From Thioclava sp. SK-1 (GTDB lineage Bacteria; Pseudomonadota; Alphaproteobacteria; Rhodobacterales; Rhodobacteraceae), in contig NZ_MDHA01000009.1 in the NCBI RefSeq assembly GCF_001705665.1, forward strand, positions 1-55,067: a stretch of DNA of 55,067 bases, in the 5' to 3' direction. Numbering within the stretch: position 1 is the stretch's first letter; each line of letters starts with the position of its first letter. Both the position numbers and the translations under genes were made by a program. Below, piece after piece: positions 42,520 to 51,247 of the stretch. A model generated the notes under the pieces. The model saw nothing but the letters and a program-made list of their open reading frames with translations. It was not told the origin of the DNA and did not search any database.

Positions 42520-43576
42520 TCTTAGTCCTTCGGGGGTGTTTGATCATCCGTGGCTTGGTGGCGGTTTCCATGATGCACAGATCGCGGCGCTCTGGTCTCC
42601 AGAGCGCCAACTGGCGCAGATGTTGGCGTTTGAAGCCGCATTCAGCCGCGCGATGGGACGTGCTGGGTTATTTGATGCTGATTTGGCTGCGCAAGCGGCG
42701 GATATGATCCCGACCGTGACATTCGATATGGCGCAATTGCGTGCAGGCCAGGAAAGCGACGGCGTTGTTATTCCGGCGCTTGTGCGTGGACTGAAGGCTG
42801 CGCTGGGTCCGGCAGGGGCGGCGGTTCATAAGGGCGCGACATCGCAAGACGTGATCGACACTGCGATGATCATGAGCCTACGCGACACGTTGGTAATGTG
42901 TCGGCAGCGTCTGGTGACGTTGCACGCGTCATTGCTGGAGTTGGATACGCGTTTTGGGCCGGTTGCATTGATGGGGCGCACCCGGATGCAGGCGGCGACC
43001 CAGATCACCGTGGGGGACCGTATCGCGCCGTGGTATATGCCACTGACCGATCACATCGCGCGCATTGATGCGGTGATGGGGCGGGTGGCCAAGATTCAGC
43101 TTGGTGGTGCCTCTGGCGATCGCAAGGCGCTTGGCGACAAGGCTGATCAGATCGTGGCTGATATGGCGCGTGCGCTGGATCTGGATCCCGCACCTCGGGC
43201 GTGGCATGCGATGCGTGACGGCGTGGCCGAAGCGGCGTCTGTGTTGTCGCTGATCACCGGCACGCTGGGCAAAATGGGGCAAGACATCTGCCTTATGGCG
43301 CAGCAGGGCATTGGTGAGATTACCATGTCCGGCGGCGGTGGCTCCTCTGCGATGCCGCATAAGCAAAACCCGGTTTTGCCAGAACTTTTGGTGACATTGG
43401 CCCGGTTTAATGCGGTGCAACTGTCGGGCATGCATCAGGCCCTGATCCATGAACAGGAACGTTCTGGCACTGCCTGGACGTTGGAATGGATGTGCCTGCC
43501 CGGTATGGCGCAGGCCACAGGGCGCGCAGTGACAGCCGCACAAACAATCGCCCAACGTATTGAGCGGATTGGATGA
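42509..43576 (+). CDS. pcaB: 3-carboxy-cis,cis-muconate cycloisomerase
   Basis: A TTG at 42509, overlapping pcaG by 11 bases and preceded by AAGGGGAG, gives a 355-aa protein beginning TSDLSPSGVFDHPWLGG. An upstream ATG at 42455 would add an out-of-register tail read from pcaG sequence. The fumarase/aspartase-superfamily signature GSSAMPHKQNP and HKGATSQDVIDTAM are present. It converts 3-carboxymuconate to 4-carboxymuconolactone, the PcaC substrate. It is the last gene of the operon. Confidence 0.93.
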   Translation: MTSDLSPSGVFDHPWLGGGFHDAQIAALWSPERQLAQMLAFEAAFSRAMGRAGLFDADLAAQAADMIPTVTFDMAQLRAGQESDGVVIPALVRGLKAALGPAGAAVHKGATSQDVIDTAMIMSLRDTLVMCRQRLVTLHASLLELDTRFGPVALMGRTRMQAATQITVGDRIAPWYMPLTDHIARIDAVMGRVAKIQLGGASGDRKALGDKADQIVADMARALDLDPAPRAWHAMRDGVAEAASVLSLITGTLGKMGQDICLMAQQGIGEITMSGGGGSSAMPHKQNPVLPELLVTLARFNAVQLSGMHQALIHEQERSGTAWTLEWMCLPGMAQATGRAVTAAQTIAQRIERIG

Positions 43577-43608
43577 AAAAAGTCGGACCGGGTGTCAGGC
43601 CCGGTCCG
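43575..43608 (-). terminator. Terminator between pcaB and the convergent TetR gene
   Basis: A perfect 9-bp stem (cggaccggg 43584-43592 with cccggtccg 43600-43608) is followed leftward by a T-run (43575-43581 read on the minus strand). It overlaps the last TetR codons and mainly serves that gene. Confidence 0.8.
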
Positions 43609-44278
43609 AGCATGGCGTTTGCGGAATCGGTGTTCCGGGTTTGAGCACGGACAGCATGATCGTACGCGTGACTTCTGCGCGCAGCGCGTCTTGCCCCGTA
43701 TCGGTGTAAAATTCAGTCCCGAAATTATAGGAAAATGTGATCCGGTTGGCGACGTTGAACACGCTTGCCGCCGAAATTTGCCAGTGAATGCGCAAGGGAT
43801 GCACGTCTTCGCGAAACAGGCCTGCGGCCACACCTGCCTTGCAGATCCGGTCTAAAAGCAGAACCGCTGGTTTGTTCATATGCGGCATTTCGGCCATGTC
43901 TTGCATATGGCGCCCGCCATGGATGTTTTCGATCATGACCAGGCGGATGAAATCGGGATTGGCCCGATGATGATCAAAGGTGAATTGGATCAAACGTTGA
44001 AGCGCGACATCGGGGGCAAGGTCATCGACTTTTAGCTCCAGCTCGCCTTGGCGGACCTCGGCATAGGCGTCTTCCAGAACAGCTTGATACAGCGCTTCTT
44101 TGTCCTTGAAGTAATAAAACACCATGCGTTTGGATGTTTTCGTCCGCGCAGCGATGTCTTGTACACGCGCCCGAGACAGGCCGTGTTCCGCAAATTCCTG
44201 ACGTGCAGCGGCTAGAATATCGGCCTTAACGGCCTCTGGGTTTTGTTTCCAGCTGCGTGGTTTTACCGGCTCGTTCAT
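43595..44278 (-). CDS. TetR-family regulator of the second shikimate module
   Basis: Started at 44278 after GGGGGGAG, the 227-aa protein has a TetR HTH (VKADILAAARQEFAEHGLS, VQDIAARTKTSKRMVFYYFKDKEALYQAVL) and a helical effector domain including IHGGRHMQDMAEMPHMNK, as in the TetR_C/RutR-like subgroup. It is divergent from the shikimate dehydrogenase gene at 44421 with a 142-bp gap, the standard place for a local repressor. The ligand may be shikimate, quinate or dehydroshikimate. Confidence 0.92.
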   Translation of the reverse strand: MNEPVKPRSWKQNPEAVKADILAAARQEFAEHGLSRARVQDIAARTKTSKRMVFYYFKDKEALYQAVLEDAYAEVRQGELELKVDDLAPDVALQRLIQFTFDHHRANPDFIRLVMIENIHGGRHMQDMAEMPHMNKPAVLLLDRICKAGVAAGLFREDVHPLRIHWQISAASVFNVANRITFSYNFGTEFYTDTGQDALRAEVTRTIMLSVLKPGTPIPQTPCSDRA

Positions 44279-44420
44279 AACTTTCTCCCCCCTTACTATA
44301 ACCAACAATACAGCAAATGGTCCTGCGGGTTCAATCCTCTTGACGATGTATTGGGGAGTCGTCTATGTTTATTTAACTCGTCGGTTCATTTGGAGGGAAT
44401 CGATGTGGGAGGAGATCGAA
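44279..44420. promoter_or_regulatory. Divergent promoter region, TetR versus shikimate dehydrogenase 2
   Basis: On the plus strand TTGACG (44340-44345) and TATGTT (44364-44369) are 18 bp apart, a fair sigma-70 promoter, and GGGAGGAG precedes the ATG at 44421. An ATAACC element (44298-44303) like that near pcaD is also present. Confidence 0.5.
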
Positions 44421-45293
44421 ATGACACGACCAACACCAGATGATGCGACACTTTTGGCCGGCTTGATCGGTAAGGGCATCAGCCAATCGCGCACGCCTGC
44501 TATGCACATGGCAGAGGCAAAAGCGCAGGGCATGACAGGTTTGTATGTCAAGCTGGATATGGACGATCCCAAACGTGCGGATCTGACGCTAGAGCAGATG
44601 GTGCTCGCGGCAGAGGCTGCTGGTTTTGACGGTTTGAATATCACTTATCCCTATAAGATTGACATAATCCCGCTTTTGGATGAGCTGGCTGAAACAGCCA
44701 AATTTGTCGGCGCGGTGAATACTGTTGTCTTCAAGGACGGCAAGCGCGTGGGTCACAATACCGACCTTACCGGCTTTGCCGAAAATTACCGCCGTGGCCT
44801 GTCCGATGCCCCCAAAGAGCATGTATTGCTTGTTGGTGCTGGCGGGGCAGGGGTGGCGGTTGCGCATGCGCTGGGTCAGTGTAATGTGACGCGATTAACA
44901 ATTATGGATGTTGATCCAGCGCGTGCGCAAGCTTTGGCAGATCAGGTTGCGGGCAATTGCCCTGACATGGTCGTGGGGGCTGTATCCAGTGTCGATCAGC
45001 TTGACGGAGAAAACCGCCCCGATGGTTTGGTGAATGCCACCCCGATGGGCATGGCAAAATTGCCGGGCATGTGTGTGCCTGCCGCCTTTCTTGGCCCCGA
45101 TATGTGGGTGGCCGATATCGTATATTTCCCGCTTGAAACTGAGCTGTTGCGCACCGCGCGCGCGCTTGGCTGCCGGGTCTTGCCAGGTTCAGGCATGACC
45201 GTATTTCAGGCTGTGCGGGCCTTTGAATTGTTCACGGGGCGCAGTGCCGACCCTGAACGGATGAAAGCGCGTTTTGACGCTTTTGATACCTGA
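44421..45293 (+). CDS. aroE: Quinate/shikimate dehydrogenase (catabolic AroE homologue, copy 2)
   Basis: The ATG at 44421 has GGGAGGAG at good spacing. The 290-aa protein has GISQSRTPAMHMAEA, the SRTPAMH variant seen in catabolic quinate/shikimate dehydrogenases; the catalytic Lys in NITYPYKIDI; the Asp in HNTDLTGFAEN; and GAGGAGVAVAHAL. After strand two it reads IMDVDPARA, with Asp favouring NAD. It is followed by a TRAP transporter and a second dehydroshikimate dehydratase, so it should oxidise imported quinate or shikimate. It differs clearly from the copy at 19969. Confidence 0.92.
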   Translation: MTRPTPDDATLLAGLIGKGISQSRTPAMHMAEAKAQGMTGLYVKLDMDDPKRADLTLEQMVLAAEAAGFDGLNITYPYKIDIIPLLDELAETAKFVGAVNTVVFKDGKRVGHNTDLTGFAENYRRGLSDAPKEHVLLVGAGGAGVAVAHALGQCNVTRLTIMDVDPARAQALADQVAGNCPDMVVGAVSSVDQLDGENRPDGLVNATPMGMAKLPGMCVPAAFLGPDMWVADIVYFPLETELLRTARALGCRVLPGSGMTVFQAVRAFELFTGRSADPERMKARFDAFDT

Positions 45294-45295
45294 TT

Positions 45296-45313
45296 TCTGC
45301 TGAAACCAGCAGA
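45296..45313 (+). other. Stem-loop between shikimate dehydrogenase 2 and TRAP binding protein genes
   Basis: A perfect 7-bp stem (tctgctg/cagcaga) with a four-base loop and no T-run. It may protect or separate the high-copy binding-protein mRNA. Confidence 0.45.
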
Positions 45314-45340
45314 TGACGAACGCAATCTAGGGAGGATTTC

Positions 45341-46348
45341 ATGCGTTTTACCCTTACCACCACCGCGGCTGTTGCAGCCCTGACGATTGGCCTTGCAGCA
45401 TCGGCACAGGCGCAGACCATCCGTGTTGCCCATGTTGACCCTGACGAATGGACCGGTTCGAAGAAAGGTGCAGCGGCACATATCTTCAAGAACATCGTCG
45501 AAGGTGAAACCGATCTGACGGTTGAACTGTTCCCGGCGGGCGCGCTTGGCAATGAAGATGAGCTGATCGGCCAGGCACAAGAAGGCCTGACCCAAGTCGC
45601 AATCGTTTCCGGCGCGATGTCCAAAGTGTGCCCCGCTGCGTCGGTTCTGGATATTCCTTACACCTTCTCTTCGGCGCCTGTCGCATGGGAAGTCCTGGAC
45701 GGTGAATTCGGTCAGGCCCTGGCAGAGCACTGCCGTGAGCAGACCGGCTTGCGCACGCTGGCCTATGGTGAAACCGGCTTCCGCAACTTCACCAACTCCA
45801 AACAAGAGATCAAATCGCCTGCCGATATGGAAGGTCTGAAATTCCGCGTTCAGCCGATCCCATTGTATATCGAAATGGTTAAGGGCCTGGGCGGCGAACC
45901 GACTCCGATCGCTTGGACCGAACTGCCAAACGCACTGTCGACCGGTGTTGTCGACGGTCAGGAAAACCCTGTTGGCACGATCTACAACAACGGCCTGCAC
46001 AAGCTGCAAAAATACATGACGCTGGACGGCCACGTCTATGGTGCCGATTTCATCGTCATCTCGGATGAGTTCTATGAGAGCCTGTCGCCTGCGGATCAGG
46101 AAGTTGTCAGCAAAGCGGGTAAAGTTGCCGGCCTGATGGGCCGTGCGATTCAGCAATGGAACACCGCCGATGGCGTCAACAAAGTTCAGGCTGAAGGTAT
46201 GGAAGTTTATTCGCCCACCGCAGATGAAATCAAAGCTTTTGCGGACAAAGCACAGCCGGCAGTTGTCGAATACCTGCGTGACGAATTGGGTGATGACGCT
46301 GAATGGATCGACCGTCTGCAGACGGCTGTGTCCAACACCAACGGCTAA
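45341..46348 (+). CDS. dctP: TRAP transporter substrate-binding protein, DctP family (second shikimate module)
   Basis: The 335-aa protein has a signal peptide ending SAQAQ, then the DctP fold: AAAHIFKNIVEGETDLTVEL, MEGLKFRVQPIPLYIEMVKG with the ligand-binding Arg, and TPIAWTELPNALSTGVVDG. GGGAGG precedes the ATG. It lies between the dehydrogenase and the DctQM permease genes, flanked on both sides by stem-loops. The likely ligand is quinate, shikimate or dehydroshikimate, by context. Confidence 0.94.
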   Translation: MRFTLTTTAAVAALTIGLAASAQAQTIRVAHVDPDEWTGSKKGAAAHIFKNIVEGETDLTVELFPAGALGNEDELIGQAQEGLTQVAIVSGAMSKVCPAASVLDIPYTFSSAPVAWEVLDGEFGQALAEHCREQTGLRTLAYGETGFRNFTNSKQEIKSPADMEGLKFRVQPIPLYIEMVKGLGGEPTPIAWTELPNALSTGVVDGQENPVGTIYNNGLHKLQKYMTLDGHVYGADFIVISDEFYESLSPADQEVVSKAGKVAGLMGRAIQQWNTADGVNKVQAEGMEVYSPTADEIKAFADKAQPAVVEYLRDELGDDAEWIDRLQTAVSNTNG

Positions 46349-46368
46349 TCGCCCCTGTTTCCAACATT

Positions 46369-46392
46369 GGGCCGGCCTGTAACGGTCGGCCC
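46369..46392 (+). other. Intercistronic stem-loop after the TRAP binding protein gene
   Basis: The 9-bp stem gggccggcc/ggtcggccc (one wobble pair) has a 6-base loop and no T-run. It probably stabilises the upstream mRNA end. Confidence 0.5.
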
Positions 46393-46417
46393 GATTGCGT
46401 ATAAAAGGACCCGTTCA

Positions 46418-46945
46418 ATGCAAGCGCTGATCAACGGGGTCCGGCGCATTCTCGGCTTTGCAGCCGGTCTGTCGATGGCCCTTGTCTTTTCTATCATCTT
46501 TATCAACTCATTGCGCCGTTATATGGTCGGGCAATCGGTTCCATGGGGTGAAGAACTTCCGATTTATCTAACGATTTACGGCGTGATGTTTGGTCTCGCG
46601 CTTGGGTATCTGGGCGATAATCATATCCGCTTCACGATCTTGATCGACATGATCTCCAAAAAGACCCGTGAATGGCTGTTTCTGGCAGTTGATGTCATCA
46701 CCTTCGCGTCGGGTTTGGGCTTGGCTTATGCAGGGCATGCCTTTGCGATGCGGCGTGGTTCGGTGGATGCGTCGGGGCTGAAATCAACCGGACGTTGGTT
46801 GGCCGAAACCACAGGTATCGATGCGCTGGTGTGGATTGGTAAGGTCGGCACCTGGCAATATGCCATTGCCATTGGCGGTGTGCTGTTGGCCATTGCGGCT
46901 GTTTTGAAATTCATTGAGCGTCTTGGCACGCTGCGGAGGCTGTAA
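46418..46945 (+). CDS. dctQ: TRAP transporter small permease DctQ (second shikimate module)
   Basis: The 175-aa protein has four membrane segments and the DctQ pattern FINSLRRYMVGQSVPWGEELP followed by GYLGDNHIRFTILIDM. The start at 46418 follows AAAGGA; an upstream ATG at 46367 would add a tail read through the stem-loop. One base separates its stop from the dctM start. Confidence 0.92.
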   Translation: MQALINGVRRILGFAAGLSMALVFSIIFINSLRRYMVGQSVPWGEELPIYLTIYGVMFGLALGYLGDNHIRFTILIDMISKKTREWLFLAVDVITFASGLGLAYAGHAFAMRRGSVDASGLKSTGRWLAETTGIDALVWIGKVGTWQYAIAIGGVLLAIAAVLKFIERLGTLRRL

Positions 46946-46946
46946 G

Positions 46947-48221
46947 ATGGTGTTCGTTCTTCTTATTGCGGGGCTTTTGATCGGGGTTCCTATCGCGGTT
47001 GCCATCATTGCCGCCCTGTTGGTGTTCATGGCGACGGGCGAAGCGCCCTATGCAATGCGCATCGTTGCGACGGAAATGTTCAAAGGCCTGAACTCATTCC
47101 CGCTGCTGGCGATCCCGCTGTTCGTTCTTGCCGGTGAGGTGATGAATGAATCCGGTATCACAGGCCGTATCATCGGCTTTGCGAATGTGATCGTGGGCCG
47201 GATGCGTGCAGGCTTGGCGTTGGTCAATATCTGGGCATCGGTGATTTTCGCGGGCCTGTCGGGGTCTGCGGTTGCAGATACATCGGCCATTGGCCGCGTG
47301 TTCATCCCTGAAATGGAAAAGAATGGATATGATCGTGCATTTTCCGCAGCGTTGACGGCGGCATCCTCGGTCATCGGGCCTATCATCCCCCCGTCCATCC
47401 CGGTCATCATCTATGCGCTGATCGTATCGGGCGTTTCGGTGCCGGCGCTGTTCATGGCTGGTGTTGTTCCGGGGATCTTGTTGGCGATTTTCCTGTCCAT
47501 ATATGTGATGCTGACAGTGAAGGTCGATGCCAAGATGCAACAGACCGCGCTGAACCAAACCCCTGCGGGTAAGGCGCTTTTGGCGGGGATTTTGCCGCTT
47601 TTGATGCCGGTCTTCGTGGTCGGGTCGATCCTGTTGGGCATCGTGACCCCGACCGAAGCTGCCAGCTTTGCCGTGGCGTACGCGCTGTTCCTGGGCGTCT
47701 TTGTGTATCGCAACATTCAGATCAACCGCTTGCCGGCCCTGTTCCGCGATGCGATGCGCGACAGCTCAATCATATTGATCATCATTGCCACTGTTTCGGC
47801 GGGCAACTGGTTGCTGACCTATAACCGCGTGCCAAATATGTTGACCGACTGGGTCTTGACCAATGTCGACAGCCAGACTGCGTTCTTGTTGGCCGTGATT
47901 GTCTTGTTCCTACTGGTTGGCCTGTTCTTGGAAGGTATTGCCGCGATGCTGGTCCTGGTGCCGATCTTGCACCCGATTGCAGTCAGCCTGGGGATTGATC
48001 CAATTCACTTCGGTATCTTGGTGATCTTCAATCTGATGATCGGCTTGATCACACCGCCGCTGGGTCTGTGTCTATTCGTGGCCGAAGGCGTGGCGCAGGT
48101 GGGCATGGCCCGCTTGATCAAAGCGATCATGCCGTTCTTCTTCGTCGAGGTGCTGGTCCTGTTGATCCTGACCTTCGTGCCGCAGACGGTTACCTTCTTG
48201 CCAACTATTCTCGGCTATTGA
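46947..48221 (+). CDS. dctM: TRAP transporter large permease DctM (second shikimate module)
   Basis: The 424-aa protein starts at 46947 after GCGGAGG and has the DctM signatures FVLLIAGLLIGVPIAVAII, FAGLSGSAVADTSAIG, SVIGPIIPPSIPVIIYALI and LITPPLGLCLFVAEGV across about twelve membrane segments. It completes the importer for the second shikimate/quinate operon. The dehydroshikimate dehydratase gene follows 36 bp later. Confidence 0.95.
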   Translation: MVFVLLIAGLLIGVPIAVAIIAALLVFMATGEAPYAMRIVATEMFKGLNSFPLLAIPLFVLAGEVMNESGITGRIIGFANVIVGRMRAGLALVNIWASVIFAGLSGSAVADTSAIGRVFIPEMEKNGYDRAFSAALTAASSVIGPIIPPSIPVIIYALIVSGVSVPALFMAGVVPGILLAIFLSIYVMLTVKVDAKMQQTALNQTPAGKALLAGILPLLMPVFVVGSILLGIVTPTEAASFAVAYALFLGVFVYRNIQINRLPALFRDAMRDSSIILIIIATVSAGNWLLTYNRVPNMLTDWVLTNVDSQTAFLLAVIVLFLLVGLFLEGIAAMLVLVPILHPIAVSLGIDPIHFGILVIFNLMIGLITPPLGLCLFVAEGVAQVGMARLIKAIMPFFFVEVLVLLILTFVPQTVTFLPTILGY

Positions 48222-48257
48222 TCTGAAACCTGCTCGAACCATCTTAAGGGAAATTCT

Positions 48258-50147
48258 ATGAAAACCTCTATCGCGACCGTTTCGATTTCCGGTTCCTTGC
48301 CTGAAAAACTCGATGCTATTGCGAAAGCAGGCTTCTCTGGAATTGAGATATTCGAGCAGGATTTCATTGCACATGATGGCGGCCCGCGTGATGTGGGCCG
48401 CATGATCCGGGATCATGGTCTGGACATCACCTTGTTCCAACCATTTCGTGATTTTGAATGCCTGCCGGAGCCAGAGCGCACGAAAGCCTTTGACCGGGCA
48501 CGGCGCAAGTTTGAACTGATGAATGAGCTGGGGACCGATCTGATCTTGATCTGCTCCTCGTGCCATCCACGGTCTTTAGGCGGGATTGACCGGGCCGCCG
48601 ATGATCTGGCGCAACTGGGCGATCTGGCGAAATCCATGGGCGTGCGTGTCGGGTTTGAGGCGCTGGCCTGGGGCCGCCATGTCAACGATCATCGCGATGC
48701 GTGGGAAATCGTGCGCCGCGCCGATCACGATCAGGTCGGCATTATTTTGGACAGTTTCCACACGCTGGGACGCGGGATTGATCCTGAAAGCATCCGCTCC
48801 ATCCCCGGTGACAAAATCTTCTTTGTGCAGCTGGCCGATGCGCCTAAGATCGATATGGATCTGCTGTATTGGTCGCGCCATTTCCGCAATATGCCCGGTG
48901 AGGGCGATCTGGACGTGCAGCGCTTCATGCAAGCGGTCTGCGCTACGGGCTATACCGGGCCGATCAGCCTTGAGATTTTCAATGATCAGTTCCGCGGTGG
49001 CAATCCGCGCACCATTGCGCAAGATGGCTATCGTTCGCTTGTCGCGCTGATGGATGATGTCAGCCGCGTGGAGCCGGTCAAAGGGTTTGACCTGCCAACC
49101 ATCCCGGAACGTGTGGCGACCGATGGCGTGTCCTTTGTGGAATTTGCGGTGCAGGGTGCCGAAGTTGCAAACCTGTCGGAATTCCTGACCACGTTGGGCT
49201 TCACCAAAGCTGCGCGTCACCGCAATAAGGCGCTGGAGCTGTGGCAGCAAGGCGATGCGCGGATCGTGCTCAATTGTGAAACCGAAGGTCATGCGGCGCA
49301 CGCGTGGAATGCGCGTGGTACATCGGTATGTGATATCGGCCTAAAGGTCGCTTCGGCAGAGGATACGGTCGCGCGGGCGACAGTCTTGGGCGCGGATATG
49401 TTTGAACAGCCATTAGCACCGGGTGAAATGAAATTGCCCGCCATTCGGGGGCTGGGTGGCTCTGTCTTGCATTTCATCGGTGACGCAGAGGGCGGCGCGC
49501 GCGTTTGGGATGTGGAATTCGAGCCCGTTGAAAATGCCAGCCTTGCCGACACCGGCGTTCAGGCAATTGACCATTTGGCCCAAACCATGAGCTATGATGA
49601 GATGCTTAGCTGGGCGTTGTTCTACGGCACGCTGTTTGACATGAAAAAATCCCCGATGGTCGATGTGATTGACCCCGATGGGTTGGTGCGCAGTCAGGTT
49701 GTGGAAAATGACGATGGCTCGTTCCGGCTGACGTTGAACGGGGCGGAGACACATCGCACCCTTGCGGGCGAATTTCTGGCGCGCAGTTTTGGCGCCTCGG
49801 TTCAGCATATTGCGCTGCGCAGCGATGATATTTTCCGCACGGTTGAGGCACTGGAGGCCCGCGGGTTTGAGGCGCTGCAAATGTCTGAGAATTATTACAG
49901 CGATCTGGCCGCAAGGTTTGATTTTCCACCCGGTCTGATGGAGCGGATGCAGGCGCATAACATCTTGTTCGACCGTGACGATCGTGGTGAATTCTTTCAG
50001 GTCTTTTCGCAGCGTGTGGCGGGTGGCGTGTTCTTTGAATTCGTCCAGCGTGCGAATGGCTATCGCGGTTTTGGCGGTCCGAATGCGCCGTTCCGTATTG
50101 CCGCGCAAAAGCGCCTTGGCCGGACCAAAGGCATGCCAGAGCATTAA
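48258..50147 (+). CDS. quiC: 3-dehydroshikimate dehydratase, QuiC1 type (copy 2)
   Basis: The 629-aa protein is homologous over its whole length to the copy at 18098-19972: TIM barrel (EIFEQDFIAHDGGPRDVGR, ILDSFHTLGRGIDPESIRS, ISLEIFNDQFRGG) and a C-terminal HPPD-like domain with His in AIDHLAQTM and VQHIALRSDD and Glu in VFFEFVQR. The barrel converts 3-dehydroshikimate to protocatechuate. It ends the aroE-TRAP operon and is terminated by a hairpin at 50187. Many residues differ between the copies, so they are diverged paralogues or separately acquired. Confidence 0.93.
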   Translation: MKTSIATVSISGSLPEKLDAIAKAGFSGIEIFEQDFIAHDGGPRDVGRMIRDHGLDITLFQPFRDFECLPEPERTKAFDRARRKFELMNELGTDLILICSSCHPRSLGGIDRAADDLAQLGDLAKSMGVRVGFEALAWGRHVNDHRDAWEIVRRADHDQVGIILDSFHTLGRGIDPESIRSIPGDKIFFVQLADAPKIDMDLLYWSRHFRNMPGEGDLDVQRFMQAVCATGYTGPISLEIFNDQFRGGNPRTIAQDGYRSLVALMDDVSRVEPVKGFDLPTIPERVATDGVSFVEFAVQGAEVANLSEFLTTLGFTKAARHRNKALELWQQGDARIVLNCETEGHAAHAWNARGTSVCDIGLKVASAEDTVARATVLGADMFEQPLAPGEMKLPAIRGLGGSVLHFIGDAEGGARVWDVEFEPVENASLADTGVQAIDHLAQTMSYDEMLSWALFYGTLFDMKKSPMVDVIDPDGLVRSQVVENDDGSFRLTLNGAETHRTLAGEFLARSFGASVQHIALRSDDIFRTVEALEARGFEALQMSENYYSDLAARFDFPPGLMERMQAHNILFDRDDRGEFFQVFSQRVAGGVFFEFVQRANGYRGFGGPNAPFRIAAQKRLGRTKGMPEH

Positions 50148-50170
50148 GCCCTGGCACTGCCATTTTTGAT

Positions 50171-51247
50171 TTAACCGTTCGCAGCGGCCCCGGATGTTTC
50201 CGGGGCTTTTGTCTGCGCGATGGCCGCGCTCACCACAACCGACATGCCTGGTGCAAGCTGTGCGGCAAGGGCCTGGTTGGGATCAATCGTGATCCGCACT
50301 GCCAATCTATGGGCCACTTTCACAAAGTTTCCGGTCGCATTGGAGGACGCAAGGATGCTGAACTCTGACCCTGTGGCGGGGGCAAATCGTTCAATTTTTC
50401 CGGTCAGCACCGCATTATTTAGCGCATCTACCGTGAATGTAACAGGTTGACCGATTTCAATCCCGGCAAGCTGCGTTTCCTTGAAATTCGCCACGATCCA
50501 GATCGTGTTGGGAACGATGGACATCAAACGGGTTCCCGCCGAGACATATTGCCCGGTATGGGCCGAGACCGCGCCCAACGTCCCATCGACAGGTGCGACG
50601 ATTTTCGTATGCGATAGGTTGATCTGGGCCAGAGCCACCGCAGCTTCTTGTTGTTTCACCGCGGCCGCCAGCGCGGCATGTTGCGAGATAATAGAATTGA
50701 CGGTTTGCTGTGCCACTTCGACTTCGGCTTTGGCCTGTGACAACGTCGCTTTGGCCTGTTCATAAGTCAGTTTTTCGGCATCGGCATCTTGTTGTGTGAT
50801 CACGCCGCGTTTGATCAACGCATCGGAGCGGTCAAGATTGGCTTTTTCGGTGTTTAGCGCCGCCTGCGCCGAGGCAACGCCGGCCTGTGCGGATGCCAGC
50901 TGCGCCTGGTCGGTGCGCCGGGTCTGTTCCAGAGCAGACACATTGGCCTGTGCCGCTTCCAGCTGTGCCTGTGCCTGTGCCAGGCTTTGACGGTAGCTGG
51001 TGTCATCGATTTGAAGCAGAAGATCGCCTTTCTTGACCTGTTGATAATCTTGCACCGGAACATCCGCGACATTTCCCGCCACCTGAGACGAAATATAGGT
51101 GACCTGACCGCGCACATAAGCGTCATCGGTCAGGCGCGTGGTCTGTTGAAACGGCGGCAGGTTCCATGCGTATAAAATTCCCAAAACACCGCATAGTCCG
51201 ATAAGGACGGCGACGATTGTGGCAATGTGGCGGCTGATGGTATTCAT
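50171..51247 (-). CDS. emrA: HlyD/EmrA-family membrane fusion protein
   Basis: The 358-aa protein has one N-terminal membrane helix (IATIVAVLIGLCGVLGILY), a lipoyl-like half (VTYISSQVAGNVADVPVQDYQQVKKGDLL), a long alanine- and glutamine-rich coiled coil (about 80-190), then the second lipoyl half and beta-barrel (HTKIVAPVDGTLGAV, IWIVANFKETQLAGIEIGQ). It bridges the inner-membrane pump to an outer-membrane channel. It is coupled to the permease gene (ATGA). No TolC-like gene is nearby. Confidence 0.93.
   Translation of the reverse strand: MNTISRHIATIVAVLIGLCGVLGILYAWNLPPFQQTTRLTDDAYVRGQVTYISSQVAGNVADVPVQDYQQVKKGDLLLQIDDTSYRQSLAQAQAQLEAAQANVSALEQTRRTDQAQLASAQAGVASAQAALNTEKANLDRSDALIKRGVITQQDADAEKLTYEQAKATLSQAKAEVEVAQQTVNSIISQHAALAAAVKQQEAAVALAQINLSHTKIVAPVDGTLGAVSAHTGQYVSAGTRLMSIVPNTIWIVANFKETQLAGIEIGQPVTFTVDALNNAVLTGKIERFAPATGSEFSILASSNATGNFVKVAHRLAVRITIDPNQALAAQLAPGMSVVVSAAIAQTKAPETSGAAANG
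50187..50210 (+). terminator. Rho-independent terminator after the second dehydroshikimate dehydratase gene
   Basis: The perfect 8-bp stem gccccgga/tccggggc with a 4-base loop is followed by TTTT. It lies inside the 3' end of the convergent emrA-like gene. Confidence 0.75.
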
